Assembly (NCBI RefSeq): GCF_028714655.1 | Contig: NZ_JAQTLY010000002.1 | Span: 62,001 to 126,000 of the forward strand | Source of the DNA: Sulfurimonas sp. | Lineage (GTDB): Bacteria > Campylobacterota > Campylobacteria > Campylobacterales > Sulfurimonadaceae | Direction: 5' to 3' | Length of the DNA stretch: 64,000 bases | In this document: piece after piece, positions 7,457 to 15,786 of the stretch | How positions within the stretch are numbered: position 1 is the stretch's first letter | How the letters are laid out: every line of letters begins with the position of its first letter | Notes under the pieces: generated by a model | What the model was told of the DNA's origin: nothing | Seen by the model: only the letters and a program-made list of their open reading frames with translations | Database searches by the model: none | Translations under genes and position numbers: made by a program

Positions 7457-9583
7457 ATGAATCCGACAAAAAAAAGTAATTTTGATAAAGCAGTTATATA
7501 TACCCAAATTTTAAATGACAGATTGCTTTTGGTGGTTGACACTCTTACGACTTTAAGACTTTTAAATATAAATAGTCTTGAAGTAGAAAATGAACTTAAA
7601 TTTGCCAATATTCATACTTCATACTCGACAAAAGTCATCTCCTTTACTTCAAATGCAAGATATTTTGCCCTAATAAGCCAAGATGCCAAAGAATCAAGAC
7701 TTTATGAAACGAAAAGCAAAAATATTATTGCTACTATAAATAGACATCAAGGGGATGTCTCTTGCGTCGCCATAGATCCAAAAGATAGATATATGTTTTC
7801 AGGCGGCGAGGACGGGATAACATTCGGTATGGATATGAAAAGCGGACGATTGGCTTTTACTCTTCCAAGACATATAGACACCGTAACCGATATAGCATTT
7901 AGCAAAAATGCAAATTATGTTGCAACTGCCAGCTATGATAAAAATATAGCTCTTTTTAGTTTGATTACGATGTCACCGATTAAAAGGCTGAAAGCTCATT
8001 CTGCTCCGGTAATAAAGCTGCAATTTCTGAGTGATAACAGACTCTTTAGCATTGATAAAAAAGGCAGTGCGATTATATGGGACTTAAATAATTTCAAAGT
8101 CACTGCCAGACTTAAAAATATACATGACGATGTTACTGCGGTTGTTGTGGCAGATGAAGGCACATTTCTATTTTTGGGAACAAAACTCGGATATATTTTA
8201 GTTTATGACTTAACTACTTATGAACAAATCTCAAGAAATTATATAAAGCTTAGCAGTGCGGTTACCGCTTTAAATTTCAATGAAACAAACAAAGAACTAA
8301 TTGTTGCAACGGATTACGGGGAGCTGTTTTTTTACTATATATTTGACGGCGAAGATAAATTAGGCGAATTAATCAAGCAGAAAAAATATAGTTTGATAAA
8401 GAGCCATGTAGAGAAAAATCCGCTTTTGGAGTATACGAAATACTCTGAAATTTTTGCTGTTTTATGGGCAAAAACGGTACAAAAGGCAAAAGAGTATCTT
8501 GAAAACAGCGAGAAAGACAAAGCTGCAGAACTTTTAAAATATTTTATGGAGATTCCGTCAAAAAAGCAGTTTGTACTAAAACTTTTTCAAGAGTATGCAG
8601 AGTATGATAAATTTTTGCATTTTTTTAAAAGTAAAAAAGTTGCTTTGGCTTATGGTTTGGCAAATGTTCACCCGATATACAAAGAGACAAAAGTTTACAA
8701 ATCTATGGAGTCGGAGTGGGAAAGATTGTTTACGCTTGCAAAAGAGTATCTGCTCGATCCTAAATTAAGCCGCAATGTTCAGGAAATTTTAGCTCCATAC
8801 AGAGGAATAAGCGAAAAAACAAAACTTATTCAAGAGCTTATGTTAAATGTACAGGTTTATAAAAGATTTAGAGATGCGGTAGGACAAAAAGATTTTAAGC
8901 TATCATTTGAACTTGTTAAACAAAATCCGTTTTTAAAAGAGTATTCCGAGTACAAAGCTTTGATGAAATATTCAGATACTCTTTATATGAAAGCTCAAGT
9001 TTTGCTTGGTAACGGCGATACTCACGCAGCAATAAAAATCTTTCGCATTTTACTCGATTTTGAAGATTTTAAAGATGAAGCCATAGAGAGTATAGCCCGT
9101 ATTGAAAATAAGCAAAAATTTTTTAATGCCGTAAAAGAAGATGATATGGTTTTGGCTTACAATCTTTTAGATGAGTATCCGGATTTGGAAGAGAGTCAGG
9201 AGGGCAAGAGGCTTCAAATGCTCTGGGAGAGTGACTTGCTAAAAGCCAATGAGTCCGCTTTATGCGAAGATATCACCGAGATAAAAACCGTTTTAGACAA
9301 GTATATGAAGATAAAATCAAAAAATGCGGCTATTGCTAATGTTTTGTCAAGATATTATATAACACAGTTAGAGAATGCTCTTAAAGAAAATATCGACCAA
9401 AAAATTATAGAAAACGGTATTAAAAACTATGTTTTATATTATGGAGCAACGGAACAAATCGAATTTTTCTTTGATGATTTCAAAGTACGATATCCTGATT
9501 CAAAATTAAATATAAAATCGCAGACAGAGGGTTCTTTAAGCAGTTGGAGACCTTCAATGATAGTTAAATCAATATTAGATTAA
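7457..9583 (+). CDS. WD40-repeat protein with helical C-terminal half, function unknown
   Basis: Residues about 25-300 contain a series of WD40-type blades, for example HQGDVSCVAIDPKDRYMFSG, HIDTVTDIAFSKNANYVATA followed by SYDKNIALF, and HSAPVIKLQFLSDNRLFSID followed by KKGSAIIWDL. They probably form a beta-propeller for protein binding. Residues about 310-690 are almost all helical, with repeated E-Y-x-K-F patterns that look like tandem helical repeats. There is no signal peptide or membrane segment, so it is probably cytoplasmic. It starts 7 bases after ilvA and may share its transcript. No function is inferred. Confidence 0.85.
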   Translation: MNPTKKSNFDKAVIYTQILNDRLLLVVDTLTTLRLLNINSLEVENELKFANIHTSYSTKVISFTSNARYFALISQDAKESRLYETKSKNIIATINRHQGDVSCVAIDPKDRYMFSGGEDGITFGMDMKSGRLAFTLPRHIDTVTDIAFSKNANYVATASYDKNIALFSLITMSPIKRLKAHSAPVIKLQFLSDNRLFSIDKKGSAIIWDLNNFKVTARLKNIHDDVTAVVVADEGTFLFLGTKLGYILVYDLTTYEQISRNYIKLSSAVTALNFNETNKELIVATDYGELFFYYIFDGEDKLGELIKQKKYSLIKSHVEKNPLLEYTKYSEIFAVLWAKTVQKAKEYLENSEKDKAAELLKYFMEIPSKKQFVLKLFQEYAEYDKFLHFFKSKKVALAYGLANVHPIYKETKVYKSMESEWERLFTLAKEYLLDPKLSRNVQEILAPYRGISEKTKLIQELMLNVQVYKRFRDAVGQKDFKLSFELVKQNPFLKEYSEYKALMKYSDTLYMKAQVLLGNGDTHAAIKIFRILLDFEDFKDEAIESIARIENKQKFFNAVKEDDMVLAYNLLDEYPDLEESQEGKRLQMLWESDLLKANESALCEDITEIKTVLDKYMKIKSKNAAIANVLSRYYITQLENALKENIDQKIIENGIKNYVLYYGATEQIEFFFDDFKVRYPDSKLNIKSQTEGSLSSWRPSMIVKSILD

Positions 9584-9615
9584 AATTTTTAACTTGTAAT
9601 ATAGTTCATTTTTTA

Positions 9616-9621
9616 TATAAT
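9616..9621 (+). promoter_or_regulatory. Probable -10 box of the ilvB promoter
   Basis: A TATAAT hexamer stands 31 bases before the ilvB start codon, in the short gap after the WD40 gene. It is preceded by a T-rich stretch, as usual for Campylobacterota sigma-70 promoters, which often lack a clear -35 box. An AGGAG ribosome binding site follows. Confidence 0.5.
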
Positions 9622-9651
9622 TAGCGAATTTTTTACGATAGGAGACTTTTC

Positions 9652-11349
9652 ATGCAGATAAGTGGCGCGCAGATGGTCATTGAAGCTTTAATTGCAGAGG
9701 GTGTAGATACCGTCTTTGGCTACCCCGGCGGAGCAATTATGAATGTCTATGATGAGATTTATAAACAAAATAGTTTTCACCATATTTTAACTAGACATGA
9801 ACAAGCTGCCGTGCATGCTGCCGAAGGCTACTCAAAAGCAAGCGGAAAAGTCGGCGTCGCCATGATTACAAGCGGTCCGGGGTTTACAAATGCGGTTACG
9901 GGACTGGCTGACGCTTATATGGATTCGATACCGTTAGTCGTTATAAGCGGGCAGGTTCCTATGAGCCTTATCGGAACGGATGCATTTCAAGAAATAGATG
10001 CCGTAGGGATTAGCCGTTCATGCACAAAACATAACTATCTTGTAACTGATGCTTCGGATTTGCCGCGCATATTAAAAGAGGCGTTTTATATAGCAGCAAG
10101 CGGCAGACCAGGTCCCGTTCATGTGGATATTCCAAAAGATGTAACTGCTCAAATTGCCGAGTTTGACTACTCCGTAGAGTTAAATCTTGAAACTTATAAA
10201 CCGCATGTAAGAGGCAATCCTCGCCAAATTAAAAAAGCGATGGAAGCAATTGCTAAAGCAAAAAGACCTCTCTTTTATCTTGGCGGCGGTATCATAAACT
10301 CAAATGCGGCTTATGAAGTCAGAGAGTTGGTTCATGCTACGGGGATTCCTGCCGTTGAGACATTTATGGCTAGAGGAACGCTCTCTTATGATGATGAGCT
10401 TTTAATCTCTATGCTTGGTATGCACGGTTCGTATGCCGCAAATATGGCTATGAGCGAGACGGATTTGGTCATAGGCTTGGGTGCCAGATTCGACGACCGT
10501 GTAACGGGAAAACTCTCCGAGTTTGCAAAAAATGCAGGCGTTATCCATGTAGATATTGATCCGGCTAGTATCTCAAAACTCGTAAAAGCCGATTTTCCTA
10601 TAGTCGGTGATGTTAAAAATGTTGTAAAAGAGATGTTGGAATCGGTACCTCTAATCAATCCGGCAAAGTATGAAGCTTGGAGAGAGACTATAAGAAATTT
10701 TGACGAGCTTCATCCCTTGACTTACCATGAAGATGCGCAGAGGCTAAAACCGCAATGGGTAATTCAGCGGGTAGGAGAGCTTTTAGGAGACGGTGCAAAT
10801 ATCTCTACGGATGTCGGGCAACATCAGATGTGGACAGCGCAATTTTATCCGTTTACCCGCCCCCGCCAATTTATAAGTTCCGGCGGTCTTGGAACCATGG
10901 GTTTTGGTTTTCCGGCAGCTATGGGTGTAAAAGTGGCATCACCTGATAAGATAAGTATAAACTTTACGGGTGACGGTTCAATTTTGATGAATTGTCAAGA
11001 GTTGATGACTGCAGTTGAGAAAAAAATACCGGTAATTAACATCATACTAAACAACAACTATCTTGGAATGGTTCGTCAGTGGCAAACACTTTTTTACAAC
11101 AAAAGACATAGTCAAACAGATCTAAGCGTTCAGCCCGATTTCGTAAAACTTGCAGAAGCATTCGGCGGTATCGGATATAGGGTCCATACAAAAGAGGAGT
11201 TTGATGCGGCACTAAGAGATGCTGTAGAGAAAAACATAGTTGCTTTTATAGAGGTTATCGTAGAGAGACTTGAAAATGTTATGCCTATGGTACCTGCGGG
11301 CGGATCACTGTTTAACATGATGCTATTAGAGAAAAAGGAGAAAAAATAA
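9652..11349 (+). CDS. ilvB: Acetolactate synthase, large catalytic subunit
   Basis: This thiamine-diphosphate enzyme joins two pyruvates, or pyruvate and 2-oxobutanoate, in branched-chain amino acid synthesis. The 565 residues show the catalytic Glu region near the N-terminus (VFGYPGGAIMNVYDEI, then HEQAAVHAAEGYSKASGKVG), the FAD-linked middle domain (VIGLGARFDDRVTGKL) and the ThDP motif NFTGDGSILMNCQELMTA ending in ILNNNYLGMV. The ATG is preceded by AGGAG. The stop overlaps the start of the regulatory subunit gene as TAATG, so the two are translationally coupled. Confidence 0.96.
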   Translation: MQISGAQMVIEALIAEGVDTVFGYPGGAIMNVYDEIYKQNSFHHILTRHEQAAVHAAEGYSKASGKVGVAMITSGPGFTNAVTGLADAYMDSIPLVVISGQVPMSLIGTDAFQEIDAVGISRSCTKHNYLVTDASDLPRILKEAFYIAASGRPGPVHVDIPKDVTAQIAEFDYSVELNLETYKPHVRGNPRQIKKAMEAIAKAKRPLFYLGGGIINSNAAYEVRELVHATGIPAVETFMARGTLSYDDELLISMLGMHGSYAANMAMSETDLVIGLGARFDDRVTGKLSEFAKNAGVIHVDIDPASISKLVKADFPIVGDVKNVVKEMLESVPLINPAKYEAWRETIRNFDELHPLTYHEDAQRLKPQWVIQRVGELLGDGANISTDVGQHQMWTAQFYPFTRPRQFISSGGLGTMGFGFPAAMGVKVASPDKISINFTGDGSILMNCQELMTAVEKKIPVINIILNNNYLGMVRQWQTLFYNKRHSQTDLSVQPDFVKLAEAFGGIGYRVHTKEEFDAALRDAVEKNIVAFIEVIVERLENVMPMVPAGGSLFNMMLLEKKEKK

Positions 11350-11825
11350 TGCAAGATGAAAGCGCAAGAAGAGTTATCTCTGTAATCGTCGTAAATGAAG
11401 CGAGCGTGCTTTCTCGTATTACGGATCTTTTTTCGGGTCGCGGTTACAACATCACATCTTTGACGGTTGCTCCGATTCCAGATAGCAAATACTCAAGGCT
11501 TACGATAGTTACTTCAGGTTCTATTAGGGTGATTGAGCAGATAACAAAACAGCTTCATAAACTTATACCTGTTTTAAAAGTTTACGAGCATGCAGATTTG
11601 GTTGAAAAAGAGATGGCTTTGATGAAGTTTCCTATATCTGAAAATATTACGGATATCGCTACTTTATGTGCCGCTTACAACGGTAAAATCGTTAATGTCG
11701 GGGATAATGTATTTATCGCAATGGTTGCAGACGAGCCAAAGAGAGTTGAAAACCTACTCAAAATAATTAGCAAGTACAATCCAAAAGAGATTGTAAGAAG
11801 CGGTGCCGTAGCACTAGAGAGATAA
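11349..11825 (+). CDS. ilvH: Acetolactate synthase, small regulatory subunit
   Basis: This 158-residue subunit activates the IlvB catalytic chain and confers feedback inhibition by valine. An N-terminal ACT domain is clear ([20 protein letters not shown], then [15 protein letters not shown]), followed by the second domain of the family from about residue 80, with ICAAYNGK-like [14 protein letters not shown]. The ATG overlaps the ilvB stop. lpxD follows after 5 bases; ilvB-ilvH-lpxD is an arrangement I recall from Campylobacter. Some annotations would use ilvN for the same subunit. Confidence 0.95.
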   Translation: MQDESARRVISVIVVNEASVLSRITDLFSGRGYNITSLTVAPIPDSKYSRLTIVTSGSIRVIEQITKQLHKLIPVLKVYEHADLVEKEMALMKFPISENITDIATLCAAYNGKIVNVGDNVFIAMVADEPKRVENLLKIISKYNPKEIVRSGAVALER

Positions 11826-11830
11826 AGCAA

Positions 11831-12781
11831 GTGCTATTTAGCGATGTTGCTTCGCATCTAAAACTCCAATATTTCGGTGAAGATTTAGAACTGGACTCTA
11901 TGAATGAGCTAGATTTATCTTCACCATCGCAGTTGACTTTTGCAGTTCATAAAAAGTATGCTTCAAAATTATTATCTTCAAGGGCAAAAGCATATCTCAT
12001 AACCGATGCTTTAGTGGAGTTTCTTCCTAAAGACTCTTCATACATTGTTTGCGACGATGTATCAATTTCAATGGCTTATGCAACAAAACTCTTTTACAAA
12101 AGACCTATAGAGCCGCAACTTCCGCAAGCGGTAGTAGGTAAAAACAGTTATATAGACATTATGGCAAAAGTCGAAAACGGTGTTATTATCGGTTCAAATG
12201 TAACCGTTATGGCAGGTGCATATATCGGTACAAATACGGTTATAAATGATAATACGATTATTTATCCGAATGTAACTGTTTACAGAGACTGCGTTATAGG
12301 AAGAGATTGCATTATTCATGCAGGAACTGTTGTCGGAGGCGATGGATTTGGTTTTTCTCATACAAAAGAGGGCGAGCATATCAAAATATACCAAAACGGA
12401 AATGTCATTATAGAAGATAGCGTAGAAATCGGCGCTAACTGTGCGATAGACAGGGCAGTTTTTAACTCCACTATAATCAGAAAAGGGACGAAGATAGACA
12501 ACTTTATTCATATTGCACATAACTGCGATATCGGTGAGCATTGTATCTTTGTAGCGCAAACAGGGGTGGGCGGTTCGACTAAACTTGGTCGCAACTGTGT
12601 CGTAAGCGGACAGAGCGCTTTTAGCGACCATATAGATATAGCGCCGTTTTCTACTTTTACCGCCAGAAGCGGTGTTACAAAAAGCATTATAGAGAGCGGA
12701 GGGGTTTACAGCGGTTATCCGCTTATGAACCATAGAGATTGGAAGAGGCTTCAAGCAAGGATAGGGAAGTTACAGGAGTAA
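11831..12781 (+). CDS. lpxD: UDP-3-O-acylglucosamine N-acyltransferase, copy 1
   Basis: LpxD adds the N-linked acyl chain in the third step of lipid A synthesis. The 316 residues comprise an N-terminal uridine-binding domain ([18 protein letters not shown]), a left-handed beta-helix of hexapeptide repeats from about residue 100 ([18 protein letters not shown]) and a short helical tail. The catalytic histidine is the one in [14 protein letters not shown]. The start is GTG at 11831, 5 bases after ilvH. A second complete lpxD follows at once, and the two proteins are clearly related throughout but far from identical. Confidence 0.92.
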   Translation: MLFSDVASHLKLQYFGEDLELDSMNELDLSSPSQLTFAVHKKYASKLLSSRAKAYLITDALVEFLPKDSSYIVCDDVSISMAYATKLFYKRPIEPQLPQAVVGKNSYIDIMAKVENGVIIGSNVTVMAGAYIGTNTVINDNTIIYPNVTVYRDCVIGRDCIIHAGTVVGGDGFGFSHTKEGEHIKIYQNGNVIIEDSVEIGANCAIDRAVFNSTIIRKGTKIDNFIHIAHNCDIGEHCIFVAQTGVGGSTKLGRNCVVSGQSAFSDHIDIAPFSTFTARSGVTKSIIESGGVYSGYPLMNHRDWKRLQARIGKLQE

Positions 12782-12782
12782 A

Positions 12783-13736
12783 ATGATGGATTTAAGAGAG
12801 TGTGCGAAAATAATAAACAGCGATTTTATGGGTGAGAGTTTTAAAATAACAAAGATGAATACTTTAAGAGATGCCTCAAAGAGTGAGATATCTTTTGTTT
12901 CAAACTCAAAATATATAAAAGATATTCAAAATTCAAATGCCGGTGCGATAATAGTCGATAAACAGACAAAAGAGTTTGTTCCTGAGGGTTGTGTTGCTTT
13001 AGTGGTTGAGAGTCCTTACTGGGAGATGGCAACGCTATCAAAATATTTTGCTCCGCCTATTGAAGATGCTGCTCTTGCAGAACCTCAAATAGGCGAGGGT
13101 ACGATTGTATCTCCAAAAGCCGAAATCGCAAAAGGTGCGGTAATCGGTAAAAATTGTACGATTATGGCACATGTATACATCGGTGCAAATGCCCAAATCG
13201 GCGATAATACGATACTGTATCCGAGCGTAACTATCTACAGAGATTGCAAAGTCGGAAGCGATTGCATTATTCATGCAAATACGACAATAGGGAGCGACGG
13301 TTTCGGTTTTGCGACAAACAGACTGGGCGAGCATAGAAAAATTTATCAAAACGGCAATGTTGTAGTAGAAGACAATGTTGAAATCGGCAGTTCAACTACG
13401 ATAGACAGAGCCGTTTTTGGAACTACGCTTATAAAGCACGGCGTTAGAATCGACAATCTTGTTCAAGTCGGGCATAACTGTATTATCGGAGAGCATTCGG
13501 TTCTTGTTGCTCAAGCGGGAATCTCAGGCTCGACTACGATGGGAAGAAATGTAGTAATGGGCGGACAGAGTGCTACGGCAGGTCATTTAAGCATTGCCCC
13601 TTTTACGACTATGGCTGCTAGAAGCGGAGTTACGAAGAGTATCAATCAAAGCGGAATGACATTTGCGGGATTTCCTTTGGTTGAACACAAAATATGGCTT
13701 AAACTTCAGGCAAAAATTGCTAGACTAATCAAATGA
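12783..13736 (+). CDS. lpxD: UDP-3-O-acylglucosamine N-acyltransferase, copy 2
   Basis: This second LpxD (317 residues) starts right after the stop of the first. It has the same plan: the N-terminal domain with SEISFVSNSKYIKDIQNS, a hexapeptide beta-helix (AEIAKGAVIGKNCTIMAHVY) and the catalytic histidine in LVQVGHNCIIGEHS. No key residue is obviously lost, so both copies may be active, perhaps with different acyl-chain choice. A palindromic intergenic repeat pair follows the stop. Which of the two is the main housekeeping enzyme cannot be read from sequence. Confidence 0.92.
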   Translation: MMDLRECAKIINSDFMGESFKITKMNTLRDASKSEISFVSNSKYIKDIQNSNAGAIIVDKQTKEFVPEGCVALVVESPYWEMATLSKYFAPPIEDAALAEPQIGEGTIVSPKAEIAKGAVIGKNCTIMAHVYIGANAQIGDNTILYPSVTIYRDCKVGSDCIIHANTTIGSDGFGFATNRLGEHRKIYQNGNVVVEDNVEIGSSTTIDRAVFGTTLIKHGVRIDNLVQVGHNCIIGEHSVLVAQAGISGSTTMGRNVVMGGQSATAGHLSIAPFTTMAARSGVTKSINQSGMTFAGFPLVEHKIWLKLQAKIARLIK

Positions 13737-13758
13737 ATCTTCTGATTAAATTATAAAC

Positions 13759-13821
13759 TAGATTCCAAGTCAAGCTTGGAATGACGAACTGCCCGTCACC
13801 CTGAACTTGATTCAGGGTCTA
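13759..13821. repeat. Pair of dispersed palindromic repeats (TTCCAAG/CTTGGAA type)
   Basis: Two palindromes lie side by side: TAGATTCCAAGTCAAGCTTG and its completion to 13786, and GTCACCCTGAACTTGATTCA to 13821. The same two palindromes recur at 28464-28533, 39936-40073 and 42809-42929. They are short intergenic repeats of a kind seen in many bacterial genomes and could act as terminators or stability hairpins. Confidence 0.8.
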
Positions 13822-13867
13822 ATTCGATAATTGTTCAGAGACTACAAATAAAAAAAGGTGGTTTTAT

Positions 13868-14071
13868 ATGTCAAAAACAATTTTGCTAAACGGAACTAAA
13901 AAAGGTGTTATATCAATAACTAAAATAGATGAGCCTTATGGGAAAGGGAGTCATAGTGTTGCTAGTATAGGAATATCTTTAGTCGGAAATGAGAATGAGC
14001 CTGAGTGGAAAGTCCATATTCCGTTAGAAAATTTAGATGAAGTTATAGAGGCTCTAAAAGAGTTGGCATAA
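13868..14071 (+). CDS. Small conserved-looking protein of unknown function
   Basis: A 67-residue acidic/basic soluble protein with no cysteine, signal peptide or membrane segment. It has an AAAGGTGG ribosome binding site about 8 bases before the ATG. The sequence alternates short beta-like stretches (KGVISITKI, VASIGISLVG, WKVHIPL) with a C-terminal helix (ENLDEVIEALKELA), suggesting a small alpha/beta domain. It lies between lpxD and tamA on the same strand. I do not recognise the family. Confidence 0.7.
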   Translation: MSKTILLNGTKKGVISITKIDEPYGKGSHSVASIGISLVGNENEPEWKVHIPLENLDEVIEALKELA

Positions 14072-14091
14072 ATAAATTGACGGGAGTGTAG

Positions 14092-15786
14092 TTGAAAAAG
14101 AAGCTATTTCTCTTTTTTTTGTTCTCTACACTTCTTTATGCGCAAAGTTTTTTGCTTTTTTTTGGCGGAAACAAAGCACTGGGAACAAGAGAACTTTATG
14201 ATGCGCTAGAGATTCATAAGCCCCGTTTCTATGAGTTTTATGCCGATAAGCCCTCCATAGAATTAAAAGATATCGAATTAATTAAACAAACTCTCGAAAC
14301 TTACTACAAATCCAGAGGCTTTTATCATGCAGATATACTTCATATCAACGATAAAAACTCTATTACAATCATCATTGAAGAAAACGACCCAATCATCGTA
14401 AAGAGCGTAACCAAAACGGCAAGCTTAGATATCGGTAAAAAAATTCCTTTTAAAGAGGGCGATATATTTGACGCAAATAAATTTACACAGAGTAAAAAGG
14501 ATATAAAACTTCTATATGCAAATCACCATTTCTGCGATATCTCTCTAAATGCAAAAGCATGGGTTGACATAGAACAAAACAGTGCTTATTTGACATACGA
14601 TGTATTGCAAAACGAGAGATGTCATTTTGGAAAAATAGATGTAAAACCGACTGAAAATATTGATGCGGATATATTAAAATCCATACTGTATATAAAAGAG
14701 GGTGAGTTATTTACAACAGATAAAATAACAAAAAGTTATGAAAGTATCTACGGATACGAAGGTGTCTCAAAAGCCATAATAGATACAAGTACCGATAAAA
14801 ACGGAAGTGTCGATGTTACTCTAAGCGTATTTGAAAATGAAAAACCGATTCGCACCCAAGCAGGAGCAGGTATTAGCAGCGATGAAGGAGCCATGCTTTT
14901 ACTCGGGGCTAAACACAGAAATTTTTTAGGCGATCTAAAAACACTTGGAATTGAAACAAGATTGACTCAAATAAAGCAGACAATCAAAACAAACTTTGAT
15001 ATGCCTCTTTTAAATAAAAATTTTACCGGCTTTGAAGTAAGGTACGAAAATGAGAGGTTTACGACTTTTAAAGAAGACAGGATTTCGGCAGATCTATTTT
15101 TAAAGCAAAATTTTTTACCTCATACATTTAAAGAGAGTCTTGTTTTTGATAAATCCAGAACATACGACAGCGACGATGAAACACTGTTTCCTAAGGGTTC
15201 TCTGTTTTTAATCTCTCCAAAACTTGAGTGGGGCTACGACACGAGAGATAAGATACTGGAAGCTACAAGCGGATATTTTGTAAATTCTCAGATTATGGGT
15301 TCGTTAAAAAGTACTCTCTCTGATGCATCTTACTACAAATTTAAAGTAAACGGCGGCTATATTTTCCCCATAGATGATTATATTTTTGGATTAAAGGCAA
15401 CTTTTGGTTCACTCGGCGTAAGTGACGGTTATATTCCCTCATCTTATCGTTTTTTTGCCGGCGGGATGTACAGCAATCGCGCCTACGGTTATAGAAAACT
15501 CGGTCCGACGAATAGCCAAAACGATCCAATCGGTTCAGACTCTATTTTAGAAGCGACTGCCGAGATGAGATTTGATATCTACGGCAGTTTAAGAGGAGTT
15601 ATTTTTAGCGATAACACATATTTGGGAAACGGCAGTGTACCTAGTTATGACAACGGATATTATAGTGCAGGTTTCGGACTTCGCTATAAAACTCCGATTG
15701 GACCGATTGCGATAGACTTTGGCTTTGATATAGCAGACCCGACAAAACAGTACGCTATTCATTTTCATATCGGAGAGCTGTTTTGA
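14092..15786 (+). CDS. tamA: Omp85-family outer membrane assembly protein, TamA-like
   Basis: The protein has a signal peptide (LFLFFLFSTLLYAQS), POTRA-like domains from about residue 40 to 245 (YYKSRGFYHADILHINDKNS and ILYIKEGELFTTDKI) and a C-terminal barrel ending in the Omp85 signature region (AGGMYSNRAYGYRKLGP, then GFGLRYKTPIGPIAIDFGFD and a final aromatic FHIGELF). At 564 residues it is shorter than BamA, and it is directly followed by a TamB-type gene, so I call it TamA. The start is TTG at 14092. The stop overlaps the TTG of tamB. It would act with TamB in moving proteins or lipids to the outer membrane. Confidence 0.85.
   Translation: MKKKLFLFFLFSTLLYAQSFLLFFGGNKALGTRELYDALEIHKPRFYEFYADKPSIELKDIELIKQTLETYYKSRGFYHADILHINDKNSITIIIEENDPIIVKSVTKTASLDIGKKIPFKEGDIFDANKFTQSKKDIKLLYANHHFCDISLNAKAWVDIEQNSAYLTYDVLQNERCHFGKIDVKPTENIDADILKSILYIKEGELFTTDKITKSYESIYGYEGVSKAIIDTSTDKNGSVDVTLSVFENEKPIRTQAGAGISSDEGAMLLLGAKHRNFLGDLKTLGIETRLTQIKQTIKTNFDMPLLNKNFTGFEVRYENERFTTFKEDRISADLFLKQNFLPHTFKESLVFDKSRTYDSDDETLFPKGSLFLISPKLEWGYDTRDKILEATSGYFVNSQIMGSLKSTLSDASYYKFKVNGGYIFPIDDYIFGLKATFGSLGVSDGYIPSSYRFFAGGMYSNRAYGYRKLGPTNSQNDPIGSDSILEATAEMRFDIYGSLRGVIFSDNTYLGNGSVPSYDNGYYSAGFGLRYKTPIGPIAIDFGFDIADPTKQYAIHFHIGELF

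Noticed and set aside
12194-12754. 186-codon minus-strand frame inside lpxD
   Set aside because: It runs against a clear lpxD gene and its cysteine- and tyrosine-rich sequence mirrors hexapeptide codons.
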